Under the pieces are notes generated by a model that ran no database searches, had not been told where the DNA came from, and worked only from the letters and a program-made list of their open reading frames with translations. A DNA stretch of 5,422 nt from assembly GCA_009699665.1 (NCBI GenBank), contig WLNS01000088.1:1-5422 (forward strand). Direction: 5' to 3'. The translations under genes were made by a program, and so were the position numbers. This document shows, one piece after another, positions 1-5,422 of the stretch. The stretch is from Actinomycetota bacterium. GTDB taxonomy: Bacteria; Actinomycetota; Actinomycetes; Actinomycetales; Microbacteriaceae. Within the stretch, counting starts at the first letter, position 1. The number at the start of each line of letters is the position of its first letter.

Positions 1-1
1 C

Positions 2-2422
2 CACCACACCTTCTTCGAGATGCTCGGCAATTTCTCCTTCGGCGATTATTTCAAGGCCGAGGCGATTGAGTTCGCCTGGGAACTGCTGACCACAGCTGAG
101 TCGGACGGTGGCCTGGGTTTCGACGAGAAAGACCTCTGGGTCACGGTATATGAGGACGATGACGAGGCCATCGCTTTCTGGAAGAAGACTGCTGGACTTC
201 CCGATAAACGTATTCAACGACGCGGCAAAGAAGACAACTATTGGTCGACCGGACAGCCGGGTCCTGCGGGACCGTGCTCCGAGATTTATTTTGATCGCGG
301 AGTCGCTTATGGTCGCGAGGGTGGCCCTGAGGCGGATGAAGACCGATATATAGAAATCTGGAACCTCGTCTTCATGCAGTACCTGCGGGGCGAGGGATCA
401 TCGAAAACGGAATTCGAGATCCTCGGTGAATTGCCCAACAAGAATATTGATACCGGAATGGGACTCGAGCGCGTCGCCTTCTTGAAGCAGGGTGTCGAAA
501 ATATTTATGAAATCGACCAGGTGCGCCCTGTATTAGACGCTGCAGCAGAACTTGCCGGGGTGCGTTACGGATCCGACAGCGAGGCCGACGTGCGGCTGCG
601 TGTCGTTGCCGATCACGTGCGTTCGGCGCTCATGCTGATGTCTGATGGCGTCACGGCATCCAACGAAGGCCGTGGCTACATCCTGCGCCGACTGCTGCGA
701 CGCAGTGCACGCGCCATGCGGTTGTTGGGCGTATCCGGGCTCACGTTTCCTGAGTTGTTTCAGGCGTCTCGCGACGCCATGAAGTCCAGTTACCCCGAGG
801 TCGACACAGACTACGCGCGAGTTGCCCAAATTGCCTATGGCGAAGAAGAAGCGTTCGTCAAGACCCTCGAGCAAGGCACCACTATCCTCGATCTTGCTGT
901 TGGCGAAACGAAGCAAAAAGGCGATAAGCGCTTGCCGGGGGCAACGGCTTTTCTGCTGCATGACACGTTTGGATTTCCCATCGACCTCACACTCGAAATG
1001 GCCGAAGAGGCCGGACTCAGTGTCGATCGTGTGGCCTTCGACAAGCTGATGACAGAACAGCGCACGCGAGCCAAATCTGACGCCAAGTCTAAGAAGTCGG
1101 CGATTGCCGATATGAGCGTCTATGCGGAGTTTCGAGCGCACGGTGAGACGGTCTTCACCGGCTATCAGGATTTGACGACCGAGACCCGAATTTTAGGTCT
1201 GCTGAAAGACGGCAAACCGGTAACCTCGGCGTCAGCGGGCGACATTCTCGAAGTAATTGTCGCCGAAACGTCGCTCTACGCCGAATCGGGTGGCCAAGAC
1301 TCTGACGCGGGACGAATTATTGGCGGTTCGTTTGAGCTGGACGTCATAGATGTGCAAAAGCCCATCAAGGGCCTCGTTTCGCACACGGTGACGGTGATGT
1401 CGGGAACCGTTGCCGTCGACGATAAAGCAACCACCGTTGTCGATCGTGCCTATCGTCGCGCTGCCGCTCAGGCTCATTCGGCCACGCACCTGATTCACGC
1501 GGCCCTGCGACAAACACTGGGAGACACGGCGCATCAGAGCGGTTCATACAACAAGGCGGGTTATCTACGGTTAGATTTCTCGTGGAATGAGGCGCTCTCG
1601 TACGCTACGCGCACAGACCTCGAGGAGATCGTGCGTGGCGCCATTGATGATGATTTCGATGTGGTGACTCGGGAAATTGCACTCGATGAGGCAAAAAAAT
1701 TGGGCGCGATGGCGCTTTTCGGTGAAAAGTATGGCGATGTCGTGCGCATGGTTGATATCGGCGGTCCGTGGAGTCGCGAGTTGTGCGCCGGCACTCACGT
1801 GACCCGTTCTTCGCAGGTCGGCGTGGTCTCTGTGGTCAGCGAGGCGTCGGTCGGGTCATCAAATCGCCGAATCGAGGCTCTGGTCGGCGCAGACGCCCTC
1901 GCGTCTTTTGCGGTCGAACGCGCGATTGTCAATGAGCTCACGAGTAACTTCAAGGTGCCCCGCGAAGACGTGGTGGAACGCATGAACGAACTCGCCACAA
2001 ACCTGAAGAGTGCACAAAAGCGCATCGCGGAATTTGAGAGTGCCACGCTCAAAGAGCTCATTCCCGGATTACTCGCCGGTGTGCAGACCGTTGGGGCAGT
2101 TGACATGATTTCGGCAGAAATCATCGTTTCGTCGGTCGATGCCTTGCGCGACCTTGCGACGGCCGTGCGCGAAAAAATTCAGAACAGGAATGCCATCATT
2201 TCGCTGGGGGCGATCATCGATGACAAGCCGAGCGTGATCGTGCTGACGACGGCAGAAGCGCGTCTCGCGGGTCACAAGGCCGGCGTCCTTGTCAAAAGTG
2301 CGGCGGCCGTGCTGGGTGGCGGTGGCGGTGGACGCGACGATATGGCACAGGCTGGCGGGTCGGACGCGACGCGACTCGCCGATGCCCTCGCTGCCGTTAC
2401 TTCGGCTGTCGCTGGGTCGTGA
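2..2422 (+). CDS. alaS: Alanyl-tRNA synthetase, C-terminal ~806 residues (5' end outside window)
   Basis: This enzyme charges tRNA-Ala with alanine in the cytoplasm and hydrolyses mischarged Ser/Gly-tRNA-Ala. The frame is open from base 2, beginning HHTFFEMLGNFSFGDYFK, the class II motif 2 region of AlaRS. The ATG at 20 is internal and not the start. About 70-80 N-terminal residues, including motif 1, are missing to the left, judged from the usual family length of about 880. Motif 3 (GMGLERV) lies at 455-475. The tRNA-recognition helix block SNEGRGYILRR begins at about 659. The editing domain has both zinc-site halves: HSATH at 1475-1489 and CAGTH at 1784-1798. The C-terminal C-Ala domain ends with a six-glycine run (2315-2332) followed by RDDMAQAGG, typical of the family. 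There is no frameshift or missing catalytic element in the visible part. The stop TGA (2420-2422) overlaps the start of ruvX. Confidence 0.98.
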   Translation, partial: HHTFFEMLGNFSFGDYFKAEAIEFAWELLTTAESDGGLGFDEKDLWVTVYEDDDEAIAFWKKTAGLPDKRIQRRGKEDNYWSTGQPGPAGPCSEIYFDRGVAYGREGGPEADEDRYIEIWNLVFMQYLRGEGSSKTEFEILGELPNKNIDTGMGLERVAFLKQGVENIYEIDQVRPVLDAAAELAGVRYGSDSEADVRLRVVADHVRSALMLMSDGVTASNEGRGYILRRLLRRSARAMRLLGVSGLTFPELFQASRDAMKSSYPEVDTDYARVAQIAYGEEEAFVKTLEQGTTILDLAVGETKQKGDKRLPGATAFLLHDTFGFPIDLTLEMAEEAGLSVDRVAFDKLMTEQRTRAKSDAKSKKSAIADMSVYAEFRAHGETVFTGYQDLTTETRILGLLKDGKPVTSASAGDILEVIVAETSLYAESGGQDSDAGRIIGGSFELDVIDVQKPIKGLVSHTVTVMSGTVAVDDKATTVVDRAYRRAAAQAHSATHLIHAALRQTLGDTAHQSGSYNKAGYLRLDFSWNEALSYATRTDLEEIVRGAIDDDFDVVTREIALDEAKKLGAMALFGEKYGDVVRMVDIGGPWSRELCAGTHVTRSSQVGVVSVVSEASVGSSNRRIEALVGADALASFAVERAIVNELTSNFKVPREDVVERMNELATNLKSAQKRIAEFESATLKELIPGLLAGVQTVGAVDMISAEIIVSSVDALRDLATAVREKIQNRNAIISLGAIIDDKPSVIVLTTAEARLAGHKAGVLVKSAAAVLGGGGGGRDDMAQAGGSDATRLADALAAVTSAVAGS

Positions 2423-2892
2423 TGCGTTCCGGCATTCGACTCGGAATCGACCCGGGACAGGCTCGCATCGGCACGGCTCTGTCGGATCCCTCCGGCATCT
2501 TGGCCACTCCGTTGCAGACGGTGCGGGTGGACGGGCAGGAGTACGCGACGCTGTGCCAGATTGTTGTCGAGCAAGCCGTCGATTTTGTCATCGTGGGACT
2601 GCCCCTGAGCCTTTCCGGCGCCTGGACTGAGTCAACGCGTCAGGCTCGTGACCTCGCGACGAAACTGAGCACCATGGTGACTGTTCCCGTGCGCATGATC
2701 GATGAGCGGTTGACGACAACCACAGCGAATCGCACCCTGCGCGCCACGGGCACGTCGCAGCGAGCTGGGCGTTCAGTCATTGACCAGATTGCGGCTGTTA
2801 CCCTGTTGCAGCAGGCATTGGATAGTGAAAGACAGTTGGGTCGCGAGGTTGGCTGGTCCATTCGAGAGGTTGCGGAGATGAGTCATGACTAA
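2422..2892 (+). CDS. ruvX: RuvX/YqgF family RNase H-fold nuclease (putative Holliday junction resolvase / pre-16S rRNA nuclease)
   Basis: The protein has 156 residues from the ATG, the usual size for the YqgF/RuvX family. Members have been reported as Holliday junction resolvases (mycobacterial RuvX) and as the nuclease for 16S rRNA 5'-end maturation (E. coli YqgF), so the physiological substrate here is uncertain. Visible hallmarks are the first strand LGIDPGQARIGTALSD at residues 8-22 with acidic D10, the VGLPLSLSG loop at 58-66, DERLTT at 94-99, and the C-terminal helix motif DQIAAVTLLQQALD at 121-134. D10, D94/E95 and D121 are the likely metal-binding acids. The start is ambiguous: GTG at 2419 (4-nt overlap with alaS) or ATG at 2422 (1-nt overlap). 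ATG was preferred, because it is the commoner start codon and leaves a short GGG 5 nt upstream. No strong Shine-Dalgarno is present, so translation probably couples to alaS termination. The gene overlaps mltG by 8 nt. Confidence 0.95.
   Translation: MRSGIRLGIDPGQARIGTALSDPSGILATPLQTVRVDGQEYATLCQIVVEQAVDFVIVGLPLSLSGAWTESTRQARDLATKLSTMVTVPVRMIDERLTTTTANRTLRATGTSQRAGRSVIDQIAAVTLLQQALDSERQLGREVGWSIREVAEMSHD
2874..2877 (+). promoter_or_regulatory. Ribosome binding site for mltG
   Basis: GGAG lies 7 nt before the ATG at 2885, inside the end of ruvX. It supports that ATG as the mltG start even though it overlaps ruvX by 8 nt. Confidence 0.7.
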
Positions 2893-4030
2893 CGAAACAC
2901 ACGGGGGAGACTCTATCGCGCAACACACTCCGCAATCGTCAGTGGGCGGGCGTCGGCAACGCCGCGGAAAGCGTCGTGGCCTGCTGATTTCTTTGATATC
3001 TGCCGGCGTTGTTGTCGTGTTGCTCGGCACCGGTGCGGTTCTCTACGTATCTGGCGCGCTGGATTCCATCATTCATCCAGGTCCTGCCGACTACGAGGGC
3101 GCGGGAACCGGAAGCGTCTCGTTCACGATCACGCCGGGAGAAAACGGCGAGCAAATTGCTCAGAGCCTCTTCGACGAGGGTGTCACGGCATCGTTTGAAG
3201 CTTTTTACAACCTCTTGCTGACGCTTGATCCGCAGCCGATATTCGTGCCGGGTGTCTTCACTCTGAAGGAACACATGTCGGCCCAAGCCGCCCTTGATGC
3301 ACTTCTCAATCACGACAACCTGCAGGTTGATACCGTAGCGATCCCCGAGGGAACGTCTGAAGCGGGCGTCATCGCGACTATTGCTGAGGCCACGGGACTT
3401 AAGGAGGCCGACATCCAAGCCGCTGCAAACGATGTGGCTTCTTTCGGTGTGCCGGCCGAATCGCCCAAACTTGAGGGGTTTCTCTTCCCGGCCACATACA
3501 CCTTTACGCCGGGCACGAGCGCACACGACATTTTGCAGGCAATGGTCGACCGGTGCATGCAGTCACTCGACGATGCCGGTGTCGCACCCGCAGATCGGTT
3601 CAAAATCATTACGATGGCTTCTCTGATTCAGAAAGAGGCCGGAATCGCCCCGGACTTTCCCAAAGTGTCGCGCGTGTTCTGGAATCGTCTCGATGAGAAC
3701 TATTGGCCCACGGGACTCTTGGAATCTGATGCGACCGTTGCTTACGGTGCCGGCATCAAGCGTGTCGAGACCACGGTGGCCGAGCGAGCCAATGCCGACA
3801 ACCCTTACAACACGTACGTTCACCCGGGTCCGCTGTTCGCGCCCATTTCCAATCCGGGCGACGTTGCTATCGACGCCGCACTGCATCCGTCCGACGGACC
3901 GTGGCTTTACTTCGTGTGTGTGAACTACGAGACGGGAGAAACGATTTTTTCCACGACCGCGGATGAACACGCAGCTGCCGTAGATCAGTGGGGGCAATGG
4001 CTGAGGGAAAACCCACAGTATGACGAGTAA
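2885..4030 (+). CDS. mltG: Endolytic peptidoglycan transglycosylase MltG (YceG-like)
   Basis: The 381-residue product is a single-pass inner-membrane lytic transglycosylase. In this family it cleaves nascent glycan strands near the membrane and is thought to terminate their elongation. Residues 1-31 form a polar cytoplasmic tail with a basic cluster (RRQRRGKRRG, 23-32). A hydrophobic segment at about 33-58 is the membrane anchor, and the rest is extracytoplasmic. A LysM-like module probably covers about 76-140. The YceG domain follows, with KLEGFLFPATY at 195-205. The catalytic glutamate is E251 in ASLIQKEAG, aligned with E218 of E. coli MltG. Other family blocks are VFWNRL (264-269), ESDATVAYG (280-288), DNPYNTYVHPGPLFAPISNPG (305-325) and the final strand WLYFV (340-344). 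All key blocks are intact, so the enzyme should be active. The start is backed by a good GGAG, and the stop overlaps aroE by 11 nt. Confidence 0.96.
   Translation: MTNETHGGDSIAQHTPQSSVGGRRQRRGKRRGLLISLISAGVVVVLLGTGAVLYVSGALDSIIHPGPADYEGAGTGSVSFTITPGENGEQIAQSLFDEGVTASFEAFYNLLLTLDPQPIFVPGVFTLKEHMSAQAALDALLNHDNLQVDTVAIPEGTSEAGVIATIAEATGLKEADIQAAANDVASFGVPAESPKLEGFLFPATYTFTPGTSAHDILQAMVDRCMQSLDDAGVAPADRFKIITMASLIQKEAGIAPDFPKVSRVFWNRLDENYWPTGLLESDATVAYGAGIKRVETTVAERANADNPYNTYVHPGPLFAPISNPGDVAIDAALHPSDGPWLYFVCVNYETGETIFSTTADEHAAAVDQWGQWLRENPQYDE
4003..4007 (+). promoter_or_regulatory. Probable ribosome binding site for aroE
   Basis: GAGGG lies 12 nt before the ATG at 4020, within the end of mltG. 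The spacing is longer than ideal. Together with the 11-nt overlap it suggests translational coupling as well as direct initiation. Confidence 0.45.
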
Positions 4031-4904
4031 ACAGCTCGCCGTCCTGGGGCATCCCATTGACCACTCGCTGTCTCCAACGCTTCATCGCGCTGCCTATGAG
4101 GTTCTCGGGCTCGATTGGACCTATGGCCGGGCTGACGTCACAGAAGATCTGCTCGACGACTACATTGCGTCGCGCGACCAGACCTGGGTTGGCCTCTCGT
4201 TGACGATGCCCCTCAAGTATCGGGCGACCGCAATAGCGGACGTCGTAGATTCCGATACGGCTCTGACGGGGGCCTGCAACACGTTGGTGTTTGACCACGA
4301 GACGAACCAGAAGTTCGGTTACAACACTGACGTGGCCGCCCTCGCGAGCGTCATTCTCGACGCGTCTCGCGAGATGGCTGCCCACGGAGTTGACACGGGC
4401 CCTGTTCCGGCAAGCATCGCCGTACTCGGTGGGGGAGCGACAGCCGTGTCTGCCATTGCCGCCGCGGCCAAGGCCGGCGTTGAGAGTGTAGACATTTTCG
4501 TTCGTGACACGCACCGAGCGTCCAACGCGATTGTGGCGGCTCAGGCTTCGGGAGTGCTGGCGACCGTGCACGATCTCTCCTCATTTGGCGCCACCTCCTC
4601 AAGCACAGTGACCATCTGCACTCTTCCCGGCGATGTTGATGTTGATTTACCAACTACGGGGCTTGGCAGTCGGGCCTTTATCGACGTGGCATACGCGCCG
4701 TGGCCTACCATCCGTGCTGTCGCGTGGCAGGCTGCCGGGGGTGATGTGGTTAGTGGACTGCACATGCTCGTGCGTCAGGCTGTTCTGCAGGTGCGAATTT
4801 TTGTGACGGGTTCGGCAGAGACCGTCTTAGACAACGAGTCTCACATCCGCACGGTCATGGCGTCTGCCGTTGGCCTAGGTGAGCTTTTCGACGCAGGTCA
4901 CTGA
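4020..4904 (+). CDS. aroE: Shikimate dehydrogenase
   Basis: The 294-residue cytoplasmic enzyme reduces 3-dehydroshikimate to shikimate, the fourth step of the shikimate pathway to aromatic amino acids. The N-terminal substrate domain has HSLSP (S16 and S18), SLTMPLK at 60-66 with catalytic K66 and T62, GACNTLV at 84-90 with N87, and YNTD at 101-104 with catalytic partner D104. The Rossmann dinucleotide loop is VLGGGATAVSA at 135-145. The C-terminal block GLHMLVRQAVLQ at 246-257 holds the conserved Q254. The NADP phosphate loop, NRTxxR in E. coli, reads VRDTHR at 161-166: both arginines are kept, but Asn and Thr are replaced. YdiB-type or quinate dehydrogenase activity cannot be excluded, but the core context favours biosynthetic AroE. 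The gene overlaps mltG by 11 nt and ends in a short palindrome. No aroC follows within the window. Confidence 0.95.
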   Translation: MTSKQLAVLGHPIDHSLSPTLHRAAYEVLGLDWTYGRADVTEDLLDDYIASRDQTWVGLSLTMPLKYRATAIADVVDSDTALTGACNTLVFDHETNQKFGYNTDVAALASVILDASREMAAHGVDTGPVPASIAVLGGGATAVSAIAAAAKAGVESVDIFVRDTHRASNAIVAAQASGVLATVHDLSSFGATSSSTVTICTLPGDVDVDLPTTGLGSRAFIDVAYAPWPTIRAVAWQAAGGDVVSGLHMLVRQAVLQVRIFVTGSAETVLDNESHIRTVMASAVGLGELFDAGH

Positions 4905-4907
4905 CCT
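4895..4907. repeat. 13-bp perfect palindrome across the aroE stop codon
   Basis: AGGTCA-C-TGACCT reads the same on both strands around a single central base and contains the aroE TGA. As RNA it would form at most a 4-bp stem with a 5-nt loop, and no T-run follows. It is therefore not an intrinsic terminator. A protein-binding site or chance are the remaining explanations. Confidence 0.4.
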
Positions 4908-4965
4908 CGACACAGGTCTGACTCGGGGCTCATTTCCGTGCTCTGCGCCCTCACATTCTCTGAGT

Positions 4966-4987
4966 CGCGTGTCGCTTGATTCACGCG
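4966..4987. repeat. GC-rich inverted repeat in the aroE downstream region
   Basis: CGCGTG (4966-4971) and CACGCG (4982-4987) are perfect complements separated by 10 nt, giving a 6-bp GC-only-plus-one-AT stem. The right arm is also part of the 8-bp palindrome CACGCGTG (4982-4989). Only a weak T-containing stretch (TGGTCTTT) follows, so this is a poor terminator at best. The repeat overlaps the proposed -35 and spacer of the next gene's promoter, so an operator role is also possible. The rest of 4905-4965 shows nothing that I can assign. Confidence 0.35.
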
Positions 4988-5003
4988 TGGTCTTTGGCAT
5001 ACT
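4976..5003 (+). promoter_or_regulatory. Predicted sigma70-type promoter with extended -10 for the secreted-protein gene
   Basis: A -35-like TTGATT (4976-4981) is followed after 16 bp by a -10-like CATACT (4998-5003). The latter is preceded directly by TGG, which fits an extended -10 (TGn). Each hexamer matches its consensus at 4 of 6 positions. Transcription would start near 5010, giving a leader of about 58 nt. An alternative -10, TATTAA (5014-5019), is possible but lacks a good -35. Confidence 0.5.
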
Positions 5004-5004
5004 C

Positions 5005-5022
5005 TTAACATCGTATTAACAT
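5005..5022. promoter_or_regulatory. TTAACAT-N4-TTAACAT direct repeat, candidate response-regulator site
   Basis: Two identical 7-mers TTAACAT lie at 5005-5011 and 5016-5022, an 11-bp period of about one helical turn, so a dimer would bind both on the same face of the DNA. This layout is that of OmpR/PhoB-family binding sites: mycobacterial PhoP uses 7-bp repeats with a 4-bp gap, and Bacillus PhoP boxes resemble TTAACA. The repeat sits at or just after the proposed -10, which would fit repression, or it may overlap an alternative -10. The regulator's identity is inference only. Confidence 0.45.
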
Positions 5023-5045
5023 GCTCGGCTTCAAGCCCACCATCC

Positions 5046-5064
5046 GAGAGAGAAGAAAGAGAAA
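5046..5064 (+). promoter_or_regulatory. Purine-only leader / ribosome binding region of the secreted-protein gene
   Basis: Nineteen consecutive purines end 3 nt before the ATG at 5068. There is no GGAGG core, but AAAGAG (5056-5061) lies 6 nt upstream at Shine-Dalgarno distance. An unstructured A/G-rich leader like this favours efficient initiation. It supports 5068 as the start codon. Confidence 0.5.
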
Positions 5065-5067
5065 TTC

Positions 5068-5422
5068 ATGAAAGCGCGAAAAATTTTGTTCGGGGTCATG
5101 GCTACAGCCATGACCGCCGGAATCCTGCTCGCTGCACAGCCCGCGAGCGCAGCTGTAGTTTTTGGTTCGGGTACCACCTGGACTGTCGGCGGTGTCAAGT
5201 ACCAGATTGACGGTAGCGGTTCAGATGCTAAGGGTGGTTTCAGATACGTCAAGACCCCTACCTATAGCGACTATTCGTGGTACTCGGAATACAGTGAATA
5301 CTTCGGCGGCGGTGGCTTCAGCGGATTTAACGATGAGCCCTCATGCTTGTCGGCCACGGCCACGGAAGTCACGGAGTCAAACGGTGACGTCGTTATTACG
5401 TGTGAGCCGTTTCAGATGACTC
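5068..5422 (+). CDS. Secreted Tyr/Ser/Gly-rich protein of unknown function (3' end outside window)
   Basis: The frame is open for 118 codons to the right edge with no stop, so the full length is unknown. I do not recognise the family. Residues 1-28 are a textbook Sec signal peptide: positive start MKARK, a hydrophobic core at about 6-23, and an AQPASA cleavage motif with predicted cut after A28. No lipobox cysteine is present, so the product should be released or wall-associated rather than a lipoprotein. The mature part starts AVVFGSGTTWTVGGVKYQ. It contains four tandem triplets YSD-YSW-YSE-YSE (residues 66-77) followed by YFGGGGFSGF. C93 and C112 are the only visible cysteines and could form a disulfide. 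The alternating polar/hydrophobic pattern suggests beta structure. Evidence for a real gene: signal peptide, purine-rich leader, upstream promoter, and codons ending mostly as in the neighbouring genes. Its own promoter separates it from the aroE unit, although read-through is possible. Confidence 0.85.
   Translation, partial: MKARKILFGVMATAMTAGILLAAQPASAAVVFGSGTTWTVGGVKYQIDGSGSDAKGGFRYVKTPTYSDYSWYSEYSEYFGGGGFSGFNDEPSCLSATATEVTESNGDVVITCEPFQMT

Noticed and set aside
533..1141. Minus-strand open frame of 202 codons inside alaS
   Set aside because: It is antisense to the conserved AlaRS tRNA-recognition region, with no ribosome site or family motif, so it is a shadow frame.
2315..2332. GGTGGC-type tandem repeat near the end of alaS
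   Set aside because: It encodes the glycine-rich segment normal for the AlaRS C-Ala domain, not an independent DNA repeat element.
3867..4571. Long minus-strand open frame (234 codons) opposite mltG/aroE
   Set aside because: It lies wholly antisense to two well-supported genes, has Arg/His-rich low-complexity composition typical of shadow frames in GC-rich DNA, and shows no recognisable motif.
4905..4965. Search for an intrinsic terminator after aroE (GGGC at 4926-4929 with GCCC at 4947-4950)
   Set aside because: The stem is only 4 bp with a 17-nt loop and no downstream T-run, so it was not called.
5024..5048. Possible leader hairpin CTCGG/CCGAG, and the smaller GGCTT-C-AAGCC palindrome inside it
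   Set aside because: A 5-bp stem with a 15-nt loop is weak, and the inner palindrome has only a 1-nt centre. There is no match to a known riboswitch or attenuator.
5031..5252. Minus-strand open frame of 73 codons over the start of the secreted-protein gene
   Set aside because: It is antisense to the signal-peptide region and the purine-rich leader, with no supporting site or motif.
5162..5419. Alternative plus-strand frame inside the secreted-protein gene
   Set aside because: It begins internally at a GTG with no Shine-Dalgarno and lacks a coherent protein pattern. The overlapping frame from 5068 has a signal peptide and leader.

Overview
The window looks like chromosomal core DNA from a high-GC Gram-positive bacterium (Actinobacteria). 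By eye the GC content is only moderate. The evidence is the gene order alaS - ruvX - mltG - aroE, which is common in actinobacteria and which I associate with Microbacteriaceae-like genomes. Motifs such as the AroE substrate-site block ending in TMPLK and the glycine-rich end of AlaRS also fit. No genus can be named from the sequence alone.

Positions 2-4904 form one tightly packed plus-strand unit. It holds the 3' part of alaS (alanyl-tRNA synthetase, cut by the left edge), ruvX/yqgF (RNase H-fold nuclease), mltG (membrane-anchored endolytic peptidoglycan transglycosylase) and aroE (shikimate dehydrogenase). Every junction overlaps: 1 or 4 nt, 8 nt and 11 nt. Translational coupling and a shared transcript are therefore likely. 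The genes belong to unrelated pathways (tRNA charging, nucleic-acid processing, cell-wall termination, aromatic amino-acid synthesis), so the link is conserved housekeeping synteny rather than one pathway.

Positions 4905-5067 are the only intergenic stretch. It carries an inverted repeat, a plausible sigma70-type promoter with an extended -10, a perfect 7-bp direct repeat with an 11-bp period (TTAACAT-N4-TTAACAT), and a 19-nt all-purine leader in front of a start codon. No convincing intrinsic terminator was found.

From 5068 to the right edge runs an open reading frame that has no stop inside the window. It encodes a secreted protein with a clear Sec signal peptide, followed by a small Tyr/Ser/Gly-rich region with four tandem YSx triplets and two cysteines. 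I do not recognise its family. It sits where aroC or another shikimate gene would often be expected after aroE, and it appears to have its own regulated promoter. It is the least explained part of the window. The rest is ordinary core genome, and no mobile element, CRISPR array or RNA gene was seen.
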